Positions 57,201 to 59,862 of a DNA stretch of 64,000 nucleotides are shown in pieces (position 1 is the stretch's first letter; each line of letters begins with the position of its first letter). The notes beneath the pieces were generated by a model. That model did not search any database and was not told the origin of the DNA. It saw only the letters and a list, made by a program, of their open reading frames with translations. The DNA comes from Glandiceps talaboti (Eukaryota; Hemichordata; Enteropneusta; Spengelidae), in the NCBI RefSeq assembly GCF_964340395.1, contig NC_135570.1:13012322-13076321 (forward strand), in the 5' to 3' direction. The position numbers and the translations under genes are program-made.

Positions 57201-58216
57201 CTAAGTCTTTTTATTGACCCAACTGTAGCCATATTTGACATCTTAGTCAACTTCAGTGGTGATGGTATTACAAAATCCCAGTTTTGATTATGATTTAAAA
57301 GTTTCGTGTGAAAAACAGTCTAGTGGAGCATACAGAAAGTTGGTCGAGAATACAAGAATGATACTATGTAATCCTTATGGTGCAAATGATAAAGATAACA
57401 CTAATGCAAGAACCTGGGATTGAAATCCTGGCCTTTAACCCTAAGATTGAAACCCTGGCCTTTAACCCTGGGACTGAATTGCTGCTCGAGCATGTCTGAG
57501 TTATGGCTTTGGACATGAAAACTGCGCCAACAAAATGGCTGCCAGGCAACCATACCGGATTGTATCATGACGAAAATGGATATACACCTGTATGTCATAG
57601 AACACTGTGCTAATACCAACTTTGAATGAGATCTGTTCAAGCATGTCTGAGTTATGGCTTTGGACATGGAAAATTCGCAAACAAAATGGCTGCTAGGCGG
57701 CCATATTGGATAGTATCATGAAACAAATTGACGTACAAGTTTGAAAAAAATTGGTCCAGGCATTTCCAAGAAACGGCTCTGGACGGATGGACGGACGGAA
57801 CCCAATCCATAAGTCCCCGTCCCGGACTTCGTCCGGCGGGGACTAAAGATCTCAAGTTGGTCAATATCCCTTTAATTATCTACAGTGATGTTTATTGTTC
57901 ATCGTGTCAGAAATTTTAACTCAGAAAATATTATCAGAAAGGTAATCTTTCTCAATGACAAACGTTGAAGCACGTTTAAAACACTGTTCAAACATTTCAG
58001 ATTCCGCCCTACACTATGTGACAGTGTGGATTCTCACAACAGTCTTGTACGGTCACAAAATATCCATTTCCTTTCACTTTGCACTGTTTAAAATAAAATT
58101 CAAAGTACTAGCTCTGGTTATGAGAACTGTTTGTACTTACCACGAGCATCTCAGATGGCTCTAGAATCAGGCATTCGCTTCCTCTTCGGCCACTCCCTGA
58201 TGTGCGTTTTCCAAAA
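18988..58216 (-). CDS. RAPGEF2/6-like: PDZ-GEF, Rap guanine-nucleotide exchange factor (RAPGEF2/RAPGEF6 type), 29 exons, 5' incomplete
   Basis: Twenty-nine minus-strand exons, each phase-compatible with its neighbours, give a 1387-residue C-terminal-complete chain. Approximate visible residues: 1-25 end of the first cNMP-binding-like domain (LILEPSEM), 200-320 second cNMP-like domain, 325-440 RasGEF-N, 463-535 PDZ, 665-755 Ras-association, 775-1010 catalytic RasGEF, 1010-1387 Ser/Pro tail ending SVV. The family catalyses GDP/GTP exchange on Rap1 and Rap2 at junctions and membranes. The RA domain binds Rap-GTP and the tail binds PDZ proteins. The first cNMP domain makes it resemble RAPGEF6 and fly PDZ-GEF more than human RAPGEF2. 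The start codon and 5' exons were not found. Exons are listed separately below. Confidence 0.95.
19162..19430. mobile_element. MITE family M3, copy 1
   Basis: Terminal inverted repeats 'aggcctaaaaaaaattggtt'/'aattttttttaggcctaact', with 'ggttcc' on both arms and 'agagaccatatggaaaa' internally. A second copy lies at 62461-62850. It lies in the last PDZ-GEF intron. Confidence 0.75.
19683..19992. mobile_element. MITE related to family M3
   Basis: The left end 'attaggccaaaaaaaaaaga' continues 'attgtttctggtca'; the right end, read in reverse, is 'ggccaaaaaaaaaaaattgt' continuing 'ttctggtctgc'. The ends resemble M3 but the centre is different. Confidence 0.65.
20144..20188 (-). CDS. RAPGEF2/6-like: PDZ-GEF exon 28: acidic microexon
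   Basis: A 45-nt symmetric phase-1 exon: [15 protein letters not shown]; acceptor TTTTGCAG, donor GTGGGTGG. It is acidic like the STEE.E(D/E) run preceding the vertebrate C terminus. Confidence 0.85.
20528..20624. repeat. Two copies of a 23-bp palindrome in the intron between exons 27 and 28
   Basis: AGTCAGGTGACTATCACCTG ACT occurs at 20528-20550 and again at 20602-20624. It has 10-bp perfect arms and a 3-base loop. Each arm includes CAGGTG, an E-box/ZEB-type CACCTG site. Confidence 0.85.
21657..21743 (-). CDS. RAPGEF2/6-like: PDZ-GEF exon 27: [12 protein letters not shown] motif
   Basis: An 87-nt symmetric phase-1 exon: [20 protein letters not shown] then YHVATSARS. (R)KPPDY.VA matches the conserved PPxY-like site (WW-domain E3 ligase type) close to the vertebrate C terminus. 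Confidence 0.9.
22103..22261 (-). CDS. RAPGEF2/6-like: PDZ-GEF exon 26: tail, polyproline
   Basis: A 159-nt symmetric phase-1 exon: [20 protein letters not shown], then [17 protein letters not shown]. The proline run is a possible SH3, WW or profilin site. It is encoded by an AGG-rich plus-strand tract (22157-22170). Confidence 0.85.
   Translation of the reverse strand, partial: PGIYHPRQLSIVSQRPILRQGQLITMETSFPLLLLLLGTFHCPPTIKPPQPI
22796..22942 (-). CDS. RAPGEF2/6-like: PDZ-GEF exon 25: tail, Ser/Tyr-rich
   Basis: A 147-nt symmetric phase-1 exon: [20 protein letters not shown] then [20 protein letters not shown] and VKEHRHQLR. Similar in composition and position to the S.S.I.S..S(F/V)DS segment of relatives. 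Confidence 0.85.
23040..23228 (+). repeat. About 60-bp tandem repeat, intron 24/25
   Basis: Unit 'ataatgaaatgagaatattc' then 'ttggccttgcatcatgcact'; three to four copies, the first truncated. Confidence 0.85.
23265..23561 (-). CDS. RAPGEF2/6-like: PDZ-GEF exon 24: tail with S/P-rich block
   Basis: A 297-nt symmetric phase-1 exon: [40 protein letters not shown], then a Ser/Gly run ([20 protein letters not shown]). 'SP..L.K(I/L)L.LSEEG' and 'S..SSP..SP..SP' correspond to the vertebrate tail. Confidence 0.9.
23648..23687. repeat. Poly-T tract
   Basis: About 39 T adjacent to A-rich text; on the minus strand this is a poly-A tail-like run, perhaps a retroposon tail, but no body is recognisable beside it. 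Confidence 0.9.
24160..24310 (+). repeat. About 80-bp tandem repeat, 2 copies, intron 23/24
   Basis: 'gacatgaatgggaaaggtag' followed by 'ggaaattgatgatgtca' occurs at 24189 and 24264. The frames open on both strands here are repeat artefacts. Confidence 0.8.
25389..25571 (-). CDS. RAPGEF2/6-like: PDZ-GEF exon 23: Ser/Thr-rich tail
   Basis: A 183-nt symmetric phase-1 exon: [20 protein letters not shown] then a Ser/Thr run and [14 protein letters not shown]. Low complexity and predicted disordered. Confidence 0.85.
25890..25998 (-). CDS. RAPGEF2/6-like: PDZ-GEF exon 22: [11 protein letters not shown] segment
   Basis: It encodes [20 protein letters not shown] then [16 protein letters not shown] (phase 0 to 1). 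AQM.R(K/R)VK.Y(L/I) plus 'L..(L)S..CE' is the last conserved globular piece before the tail. Confidence 0.95.
26281..26442 (-). CDS. RAPGEF2/6-like: PDZ-GEF exon 21: post-catalytic linker
   Basis: 54 codons: [20 protein letters not shown], an Ala/Val-rich stretch ([13 protein letters not shown]), then [20 protein letters not shown]. The relatives share DP..MF, a basic R(R/K).S and (K)K(L/I)(Y/W)E(D/E). The Ala-rich hydrophobic insert (about 20 residues) is unlike the vertebrate proteins. Confidence 0.9.
26834..26980 (-). CDS. RAPGEF2/6-like: PDZ-GEF exon 20: RasGEF domain C-terminal part
   Basis: 49 codons: [20 protein letters not shown] then [20 protein letters not shown] and [10 protein letters not shown](F/L)FPV.KKD(L/M)TF.H.GNDS.VDGL(V/I)[10 protein letters not shown] is near-invariant in RAPGEF2/6. 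Confidence 0.95.
27080..27142. repeat. (TG)n microsatellite
   Basis: TG repeat with one CG interruption, intron 19/20. Confidence 0.9.
27153..27416 (-). repeat. Tandem duplications of the exon 19 3' end and its donor site (3 extra copies)
   Basis: Unit about 85 bp. Read on the minus strand, each copy repeats 'gtcaa(c/t)...gaatgt.catcca...tgtt' followed by a GT donor, then 'atttgaccaatgg'. The coding equivalents are [10 protein letters not shown] (real exon), [20 protein letters not shown] and [10 protein letters not shown]. Copies 3 and 4 keep plausible donors (TTT|GTAAGTGC, GTT|GTGAGTTC); copy 2 has GTAAAC. Confidence 0.8.
27417..27628 (-). CDS. RAPGEF2/6-like: PDZ-GEF exon 19: RasGEF catalytic hairpin region
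   Basis: It encodes [40 protein letters not shown], then [25 protein letters not shown](S)M.A(I)(I/L)SGL...V.RL..TW..LP and DPSRNM.KYRN are the classical RasGEF block including the hairpin that inserts into the Rap switch region. Its last 30 nt plus donor recur three times downstream (27153-27416). Confidence 0.95.
27868..28078. mobile_element. MITE family M1, copy 2
   Basis: The left part 'tgtatgtaccacaatcattt' ... 'tcatatcaagtataaaag' pairs with 'cttttacacttgatatgaat' ... 'cagtgttacttgttgtacaa' on the right. The centre 'ggccacatgctgggcttgta' matches copy 1. Intron 18/19. Confidence 0.8.
28386..28485 (-). CDS. RAPGEF2/6-like: PDZ-GEF exon 18: RasGEF domain
   Basis: It encodes [20 protein letters not shown] then [13 protein letters not shown] (phase 0 to 1). 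FWV..EI......KRM.I.K.FIKIA is the RasGEF core helix that leads to the catalytic hairpin. Confidence 0.95.
28735..28870 (+). repeat. Dispersed repeat also present at 51940-52040
   Basis: 'gaacagtattgaatcacctg' then 'tgggtaaatatattgtacag' recurs as 'ggacagtattgaatcacccg' then 'tgggtaaatgtattgtacag' in intron 1/2 (52000). Family unknown. Confidence 0.65.
29282..29458 (-). CDS. RAPGEF2/6-like: PDZ-GEF exon 17: start of catalytic RasGEF domain
   Basis: 59 codons: [20 protein letters not shown] then [20 protein letters not shown] and [19 protein letters not shown]. 'L...EVA..L...(D/N)F..F..IE.TEY..DL' opens the CDC25 domain. Confidence 0.95.
29662..29883. mobile_element. Hairpin (foldback) MITE, 52-bp arms
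   Basis: 'ttcgaacaatcaatgccacg' then 'tgtggtatctgataacag' on the left is the reverse complement of 'ctgttatcagataccacact' then 'tggtgttgattgtttgaa' on the right. Intron 16/17. Confidence 0.75.
29885..30176 (+). mobile_element. CORE/MIR-like SINE, copy A
   Basis: In order: 'cctgggcaagatttgaacca', 'tgcctcagtcaacccagttg', 'ataattggggacctggtagg', 'aatcctaagcgcttataaag', ending 'ttataaattaacatattatt'. The series CTGGGCAAG / TGCCTCAGT / TGTA.AATGGGGA / AAGCGCTT parallels the CORE of mammalian MIR-type SINEs, and the tail has an ATT-type end. Copies B and C are at 38423 and 51345. Confidence 0.7.
30246..30482 (-). CDS. RAPGEF2/6-like: PDZ-GEF exon 16: Ras-association domain
   Basis: 79 codons: [71 protein letters not shown](I/V)KQRRLPD is the strongest family match in this domain, which binds GTP-loaded Rap in relatives. 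Its 5' end is partly duplicated upstream (30541-30632). Confidence 0.95.
30541..30632 (-). repeat. Duplicated 5' end of PDZ-GEF exon 16
   Basis: The segment 30451-30535 (exon start, acceptor, intron) recurs about 95 bp away. Read on the minus strand the copy codes [15 protein letters not shown], against [15 protein letters not shown] in the exon. The copy's acceptor has changed from ATACAG to CATGAG. Confidence 0.85.
30979..31192 (-). CDS. RAPGEF2/6-like: PDZ-GEF exon 15: linker and start of RA domain
   Basis: It encodes [20 protein letters not shown], then [20 protein letters not shown], then [25 protein letters not shown] and (P/L)PD.V.(R/K)V(F/Y)KADQ...Y mark the beginning of the Ras-association ubiquitin-like fold. 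Confidence 0.95.
31222..31485 (+). repeat. About 123-bp tandem repeat with inverted CCAAT (TGATTGGCT) motifs, intron 14/15
   Basis: Two-plus copies of 'taataacttcaaaacaagcc' ... 'taatgtaatagaacatctgt' ... 'gattggct'. Loose GATTGGCT motifs continue to 31710. Confidence 0.8.
31723..31975 (-). CDS. RAPGEF2/6-like: PDZ-GEF exon 14: PDZ-RA linker
   Basis: 84 residues: [20 protein letters not shown], a SIP segment ([17 protein letters not shown]), then [20 protein letters not shown] and a [10 protein letters not shown] end. The lysine-rich basic piece followed by (R/K)..SILP matches the conserved linker of the family. Confidence 0.9.
32224..32282. repeat. (CA)n microsatellite, left half
   Basis: A pure CA run that stops at the start of the hAT-like insertion and resumes at 33231. 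Confidence 0.95.
32283..33230. mobile_element. hAT-like non-autonomous transposon inserted in a CA microsatellite
   Basis: Terminal inverted repeats 'caggggtcgaaataatg' and 'cattatttcgacccctg' (17 bp perfect). Subterminal 'cttgccctgggcaag'/'cttgcccagtgg' repeats sit on both sides. Ends starting CAGGGG are typical of the hAT superfamily. CA repeats lie on both flanks, so the 8-bp target duplication cannot be defined. No transposase. Confidence 0.8.
33231..33268. repeat. (CA)n microsatellite, right half
   Basis: Continues the run interrupted at 32283. Confidence 0.9.
33546..33654 (-). CDS. RAPGEF2/6-like: PDZ-GEF exon 13: PDZ domain, second half
   Basis: It encodes [20 protein letters not shown] then [16 protein letters not shown] (phase 0 to 1). 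I.EVNG.NFE....KA.E.LR..THL.ITVKTN is the PDZ C-terminal half. A His lies at the start of helix B (SHAKA). Confidence 0.95.
34215..34412. repeat. (CATA)n microsatellite, intron 12/13
   Basis: About 190 bp of CATA with CACA interruptions; causes all the Met-Tyr-Val-Cys ORFs there. Confidence 0.95.
34475..34606 (-). CDS. RAPGEF2/6-like: PDZ-GEF exon 12: PDZ domain, first half
   Basis: It encodes [20 protein letters not shown] then [20 protein letters not shown] and RGDQ. The carboxylate-binding GLGF-type loop is here G-C-G-I (vertebrate relatives have GFGI), followed by the alpha-A 'GS.A...GL..GDQ' element. Confidence 0.95.
35025..35280 (-). repeat. Tandem repeat of a tRNA-like (SINE-head-like) unit, about 4 copies, intron 11/12
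   Basis: Unit about 70 bp. On the minus strand: 'ttggtagtatatcagtctaa' ... 'tctctgggttgagtcctggcc'. GGTTGAGTCC is close to a pol III B box (GGTTCGANTCC). Only the B-box side is good; the A box is weak. Confidence 0.55.
35353..35424 (-). CDS. RAPGEF2/6-like: PDZ-GEF exon 11: REM-PDZ linker
   Basis: 24 codons, [20 protein letters not shown] then TITL, phase 0-0; the [14 protein letters not shown] linker of RAPGEF2/6. Acceptor ATGATAG, donor GTAAGTTC. Confidence 0.95.
35513..35800 (+). pseudogene. Dispersed repeat carrying a THAP zinc-finger fragment, copy 2
   Basis: It matches 14750-15035 base for base over long stretches, starting 'tggtggcgctctacttcctg'. It codes CCFPRC, then, after a one-base loss in the A-run, [20 protein letters not shown] and EVMI. 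The frameshift and lack of the second half show it is not functional. Confidence 0.65.
35918..36025 (-). CDS. RAPGEF2/6-like: PDZ-GEF exon 10: REM domain, second half
   Basis: It encodes [20 protein letters not shown] then [16 protein letters not shown], phase 0-0. VTR(V/I)VLLWVNNH(F/Y)NDFE.DP is nearly invariant in the family. Its 5' half plus acceptor is duplicated twice at 36062-36210. Confidence 0.95.
36062..36212 (-). repeat. Two tandem partial copies of PDZ-GEF exon 10 (5' half plus acceptor)
   Basis: On the minus strand, 'TTACTTGCAG' is followed by [19 protein letters not shown]-stop (copy at 36062-36125) and [18 protein letters not shown] (copy at 36140-36205). Each copy has an intact acceptor and a CAG|GT at its 3' edge (GTTTAA and GTCTAA) that is a poor donor. 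They lie in intron 9/10. Confidence 0.85.
36449..36640 (-). repeat. Tandem copies of PDZ-GEF exon 9 3' end and donor (about 56-bp unit, 3 copies)
   Basis: The unit 'caaatctaacacttacccta' then 'tccctaatgcaagatggcaa' recurs at 56-57-bp steps. On the minus strand every copy preserves TTGCATTAGGGATAG|GGTAAGTGTTAG, the exon 9 end and its donor. The copy furthest from the exon (36449) lacks the 'ttaccctatcc' part. Confidence 0.9.
36641..36805 (-). CDS. RAPGEF2/6-like: PDZ-GEF exon 9: RasGEF N-terminal (REM) domain, first half
   Basis: It encodes [20 protein letters not shown] then [19 protein letters not shown] and [10 protein letters not shown] (55 codons, phase 0-0). L..HLIE.HS..DPT(F/Y)(I/V)EDFL.TYRTFL is the REM signature. 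The donor AGG|GTAAGT and about 56 bp of flank are tandemly repeated downstream (see 36449-36640). Confidence 0.95.
36820..37110 (+). repeat. 57-bp tandem repeat, intron 8/9
   Basis: Exact 57-bp period (starts 36928, 36985, 37042): 'gaatgacctgccaatatcaa' ... 'actgaggttaaaggtcaaat'. AGGTTAAAGGTCA is a DR1-like nuclear-receptor motif. An open 19-residue periodic ORF is an artefact. Confidence 0.9.
37205..37560 (+). mobile_element. Dispersed element E1, copy 1 (orphan end plus one satellite unit)
   Basis: 'gtctggatgctaacatggtc', 'gtctagtcaaagtccctcaa', 'acaaaaagttgttcatccaa' and so on to 'ggaggtgtaaattatggtaa' 'cgatactgtatacgaactag'. The same text is present in reverse at 53405-53725, where its last 43 bp has expanded into an array. 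No ORF; class unknown. Confidence 0.7.
37628..37850 (-). CDS. RAPGEF2/6-like: PDZ-GEF exon 8: cNMP-like domain end
   Basis: It encodes [38 protein letters not shown] and later [15 protein letters not shown] ... RKGHIVIK. The phosphate-binding cassette of true cAMP sensors (FGE.AL....R.A.V) is absent: [16 protein letters not shown] has no usable Glu/Arg pair. The domain is therefore probably unable to bind cAMP classically, as reported for this family. Confidence 0.95.
38423..38605 (+). mobile_element. CORE/MIR-like SINE, copy B (truncated)
   Basis: 'ataattggggacctggtagg', 'ttaatcctacgcgcttataa', 'ggctgcaatggattgtatgc' as in copy A; the 3' tail is missing. Confidence 0.7.
38800..38885 (-). 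CDS. RAPGEF2/6-like: PDZ-GEF exon 7: cNMP-like domain, middle
   Basis: It encodes [20 protein letters not shown] then LEHLHLGD (phase 0 to 2). LDSW.VILNG.VE matches the beta-strands of RAPGEF2/6. Confidence 0.95.
39040..39315 (+). repeat. About 38-bp tandem repeat, intron 6/7
   Basis: Six to seven copies of 'actagagggcgacatacatg' 'gaaaggtctattgtatc', with point and length variants. Confidence 0.9.
39384..39520 (-). CDS. RAPGEF2/6-like: PDZ-GEF exon 6: cNMP-like domain, first part
   Basis: It encodes [20 protein letters not shown] then [20 protein letters not shown] and [14 protein letters not shown] and (A/S)VRR.LC.VMVFAVV are family hallmarks. GTVV..DGEE is the first beta-strand pair of the nucleotide-binding-like fold. 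Confidence 0.95.
39642..39684. repeat. Poly-T followed by poly-G
   Basis: About 29 T then about 13 G; the G run may be an assembly or sequencing artefact of the homopolymer. Confidence 0.85.
39783..39855 (-). CDS. RAPGEF2/6-like: PDZ-GEF exon 5: [12 protein letters not shown] segment
   Basis: It encodes [20 protein letters not shown] then EDDI (phase 0 to 1). This is the near-invariant helix leading into the second cNMP-like domain of RAPGEF2/6. Confidence 0.95.
40225..40470 (+). repeat. About 120-bp tandem repeat, 2 copies, intron 4/5
   Basis: 'gtgattggtctatgaatctt' ... 'taaaatgcagtgtcttgacc' 'aatcaga' recurs as 'gtgattggtctgtgaatcct' ... 'taaaatgcagtgtcctaacc'. It abuts exon 4 (40480) without including coding sequence. 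Confidence 0.8.
40480..40719 (-). CDS. RAPGEF2/6-like: PDZ-GEF exon 4: serine-rich/acidic linker
   Basis: 80 codons, phase 0-0. It encodes [20 protein letters not shown], then a Ser-rich stretch ([12 protein letters not shown]), then [20 protein letters not shown]. The 'SSS.SD.(Y/F)Q ... DL.GL.E..VDS(E/D)DE' order is the conserved segment before the second cNMP domain in RAPGEF2/6. Confidence 0.9.
42066..42416. mobile_element. Palindromic MITE, about 140-bp arms
   Basis: 'aagtggccatatggatgagg' 'attgggtattcattttggat' on the left and 'ccaaaataaatacccaatcc' 'tcatccatatggccactt' on the right. Arms continue through 'ttgtttgtaactcaataaatt' / 'aatttattgagttacaat'. Loop about 70 bp. No ORF. Confidence 0.85.
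43655..43862. mobile_element. Hairpin MITE, about 85-bp arms
   Basis: 'tccaatctgattaaaatcta' ... 'tggctagatgcctttattta' ... 'tccatcgctttgtgtcgttt' pairs with 'aaacgacacaaaacgatgga' ... 'taaataaagacatctagccg' ... 'atcagattttaataagatt'. Small central loop with 'ccttcctatcc'. Confidence 0.8.
45068..45249. repeat. (TG)n microsatellite with TATG interruptions
   Basis: Tandem TG over about 180 bp. It is flanked by a direct repeat ('gtcatagttgaaggt' at 44897 and 45047). Confidence 0.95.
46063..46388. mobile_element. MITE family M2, copy 2
   Basis: 'ggcaactgaggtttcggctt' 'actaagctagacacaaacta' at the left. The right end pairs with it ('agttttagtttgtgtctatc' ... 'tggactgccacgg'). The centre is the reverse of copy 1 ('gtcctaaaaatgtacaccgc', 'atcagaaatg'). 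Confidence 0.75.
46690..47065 (+). repeat. About 150-bp repeat with TCAAGGTCA motifs, 2-3 copies, intron 3/4
   Basis: Copies of 'acatgtactttg.tatcaaat' ... 'atttgaccttggaa' ... 'aaggtcaaggtca' lie at about 46700 and 46850, with a partial third. TCAAGGTCA is the monomeric ERR/SF-1-type receptor site, repeated here as part of a dispersed family. Confidence 0.7.
47637..47690 (-). CDS. RAPGEF2/6-like: PDZ-GEF exon 3: 54-nt microexon with second RTQSLG motif
   Basis: Exactly 18 codons ([18 protein letters not shown]), phase 0-0, AACAG acceptor and GTAATACC donor. It repeats the RTQSLG-(E/D) ending of exon 2. Being a symmetric multiple of three, it could be skipped without changing frame. Confidence 0.7.
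47930..48115 (+). repeat. About 60-bp repeat with GACCAATCAGA (CCAAT-box) motifs, intron 2/3
   Basis: Three to four copies of 'catgtgactgattctgacca' 'atcagaaatgtgtta'. Confidence 0.75.
48566..48935. mobile_element. MITE family M1, copy 3
   Basis: 'atcatttatagtatccatat' 'caagtgtaaaagtatactgt' pairs with 'acagtaaacttttataattg' 'aaatggatgctataaatgat'. An inner pair is 'tcagccaagtatgtggtgtc'/'accacatactcggctgat'. Longer centre than copies 1 and 2. Intron 2/3. Confidence 0.75.
50704..50838 (-). CDS. RAPGEF2/6-like: PDZ-GEF exon 2: linker with first RTQSLG motif
   Basis: Phase 0-0, 45 codons, CAACAG acceptor and GTGAGT donor. It starts [16 protein letters not shown] and ends [16 protein letters not shown] directly after EPSEMLV matches the invertebrate PDZ-GEF linker. 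RTQSLG is an R-x-x-S/L site of the kind used by basophilic kinases (inference). Confidence 0.85.
51345..51740 (-). mobile_element. CORE/MIR-like SINE, copy C, full length with tRNA-like head
   Basis: On the minus strand the head at 51735-51650 reads 'tagtcgaatggttgtagtgg' (A-box-like) ... 'acaggttgtgagtttgtgtc' (B-box-like). Then come 'caagatttgaacc', 'tgtatatttggggacctgg' and 'tataaaggctgcaatggatt', ending in (ATT)n at 51345-51368. A poly-G run (51489-51513 on plus) has expanded inside it. Confidence 0.75.
52368..52395. repeat. Poly-C tract
   Basis: ccccc run followed by acccccccacacacaca; intron 1/2. Confidence 0.9.
52878..53405 (+). repeat. 43-bp satellite, about 12-13 copies, derived from element E1
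   Basis: Unit 'tagtctagttcctatatggt' 'atcgttacgatttacacctc' 'cac'. Two copies carry a 12-bp insertion ('acattgtatatgg'), spaced by four units, so higher-order duplication occurred. It continues directly into E1 copy 2. Confidence 0.95.
53405..53725 (-). mobile_element. Dispersed element E1, copy 2 with amplified end
   Basis: Reverse complement of 37205-37510: 'acatcatgtctttgttaatc', 'acagtccctcataaagttag', 'tgttcattcc...' equivalents through 'actagacgtggtttagttag'. The 43-bp satellite is the tandem amplification of its outer end. Confidence 0.8.
54235..54316. repeat. (CA)n/(GACA)n microsatellite
   Basis: CA repeats with a GACAGACAGACA core, intron 1/2. Confidence 0.95.
55847..55870. repeat. 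Poly-G tract inside the foldback element
   Basis: About 22 G in a row; length not reliable. Confidence 0.9.
56030..56213 (-). pseudogene. RecQ-like DNA helicase fragment (Walker A region) inside the foldback transposon
   Basis: The open frame reads [20 protein letters not shown] then SVLTGSDKF. This matches the RecQ-family start 'L...Q...(I)..(F)(V/L).G.DVFV(S/V)..TGSGKS', with the Walker A GSGKS changed to GSDKF, so it cannot bind ATP normally. The next residues ([19 protein letters not shown]) no longer resemble a helicase. A stop precedes the frame seven codons upstream of the first Lys. A captured, decayed exon. Confidence 0.55.
56540..56700 (-). mobile_element. SINE head fragment (tRNA-like), same family as copy C
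   Basis: On the minus strand 'gtttgaatggatagaatggt' ... 'atctgcaggttgtcagttca' 'cctccctattgctgtttgtt' 'tctgaaatggc', matching the 5' part of the copy at 51735-51650. A 66-bp piece ('catttcagaaacaaac.gcaa') is tandemly doubled. Confidence 0.6.
56889..57195. mobile_element. Hairpin MITE, about 125-bp arms
   Basis: 'ctcacagtctcgagag' at the left and 'ctctcgagactgtgag' at the right. The arms continue through 'gtaccaatacctatcgcata' / 'tatgcaatagatattggtac', meeting in a near-palindromic centre 'attcgttgacgtgttactgc' ... 'caacacgtcaacgaat'. Confidence 0.85.
57475..57860 (+). repeat. About 175-bp tandem duplication ending in a GGACGGA-rich dispersed repeat
   Basis: 'catgtctgagttatggcttt' 'ggacatg' occurs at 57490 and 57641, each with 'acaaaatggctgc'. 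The end 'ctctggacggatggacggac' ... 'cccgtcccggacttcgtccg' 'gcggggac' is an end type I know from many marine-invertebrate repeats. Confidence 0.75.
58141..58216 (-). CDS. RAPGEF2/6-like: PDZ-GEF exon 1 of those visible: end of N-terminal cNMP-like domain
   Basis: The acceptor GCAG|T and donor GTAAGTAC flank T TTT GGA AAA CGC..., encoding [20 protein letters not shown] then SEMLV. FGKR...CL.LEPSEM is diagnostic of the N-terminal cyclic-nucleotide-like domain of RAPGEF6 and fly PDZ-GEF. The exon begins with the last base of a codon, so at least one upstream coding exon exists. Confidence 0.85.
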
Positions 58217-59587
58217 CTGCAAAGCAGAGGAGAAAGAACCCAAGATAAATTGAAATATCATGTCTTGACTGAAAACCGATCCAACACAGCAAAAGCACAT
58301 TAGATTATAACCAAGTAGTTGTCTGCACATCACGTTCTGTTCTCCTACATCTACATGTACATTGTAACTACATATTCCCACGAGTTTAACTCTAACTACA
58401 ATTCATGAATAACAAAAATCAGAATTTTCCGTACTACGTTACCTGTACAAAAGCATGGATATACCTTCCAATGATATAATATCATTGCCTTTTTAAAAAA
58501 AAAGAAGCTATCATCCCACACATGAATTATTAACTGCATCACTACTTCCATATATTGATTTCGATATCACTCTTAGCATGACCTCCTTGCTATAAATGCC
58601 CTTACAGGTAAATTGAATTGGGTAATATCGTCGACAACTACCATGTGGTTTTTTACGTGTGTGACTCGCAACTTGCTGACGTAAATGCAGTCCTTAAACA
58701 CCTAGTAACATTTCAGAAAACATATATGTATACTTACTAACATTCTGTGAGAAATTGAACAATGTTCATATCCAACTGGCAAAGAAAATTGGATTATTGA
58801 CGGACTCACTATTTTTAAACACAGCAGTATTGAATCGATGTATTCACGATATCCTATATTTATCAATGGCTATCAAACTGTGGTGTGAAAGCATCTCCTT
58901 TCAGCTATAAGAGAAAGCCTTGTACCTTGTTACTTCTAACATCTGGGTCTGACAACCGAGGATTTTTTTTTCTTTCGAGGAGCACAAGAGAAGACTACAT
59001 CTAATTAGGTTATTCTTCTGTTGATAGACAATCTATTTTCTGTCGTAATAAGACAGTCACCGTCGTTTCATATGATCTGCCCTCAACGTAATTACAGAGT
59101 TTGAGTGTGACAGTTAAATTAACTACATAACACCGTGGAAAATGTAAGCGGTAATTCATTTCCAATTTAGAAAATATTGCATTCAAGGCAAACTCTGGCA
59201 TCGATTCAGAACCATTCTGAATGGACATTGCTTCAATTATTTTGTACCTACATGTATATGAGTCGCTATAGAATACTAACAATGTAAGTTACAATTTTCA
59301 TATAAATTATAGACCCTTATTTCCATTAAAATATTTTATATTTGGAAAACAAACGTCGAAATTAGATTTTGTTCCTGAATACAGCAAACAAGAATAATAC
59401 CAATCATTTAAAAAAAATTATTTTAAAATTTTTTTCAAATTTAATTTTTTTAAAAATTGGATAAGAGATTGTATTTTGTTTAGATTTTAATATTTTAATA
59501 TTTTAAGAAATTGTTATTGGTTGAATGAACATTATGTAATTTGATAAATATCTATATGTAAATAAACTTACAACTGTGTTTGTGTAT

Positions 59588-59862
59588 TGTATGCAAATTA
59601 GCCAGTAGCTGCATTTAATTGGTCAGATAATGTGACACCTGGTGATCAGTTCTATTGTATGCAAATTAGCCAGTAGCTGCATTTAATTGGACAGATAATG
59701 TGACACCTGGTGATCAGTTGTATAGTATGCAAATTAGCCAGTAGCTGTGTTTAGTTGGCCGAATCAAATAATTCCTATAAGTTACTAGTATGCAAATTAG
59801 CCAGTAGCTGCATTTAATTGGTCAAACAAAGTGACTCCTGGTGATCAGTTGTACGCATTTCC
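59588..59862 (+). repeat. About 68-bp tandem repeat with ATGCAAAT octamer, 4 copies
   Basis: 'tatgcaaattagccagtagc' 'tgcatttaattggtcagata' 'atgtgacacctggtgatcag'. Copies start near 59590, 59658, 59726 and 59789. Confidence 0.9.

Larger units (their letters stand above)
50850..58140. other. Intron 1/2: repeats and mobile elements only
   Basis: About 7.3 kb between the first two visible coding exons, containing SINE C, the 43-bp satellite, the RecQ-carrying foldback element and others listed. No further splice-supported exon found; none is needed by phase. Confidence 0.6.

Noticed and set aside
59010-59282. Candidate upstream PDZ-GEF exon (90-codon minus ORF)
   Set aside because: No similarity to the expected N-terminal cNMP-like domain, and no donor in the needed phase.
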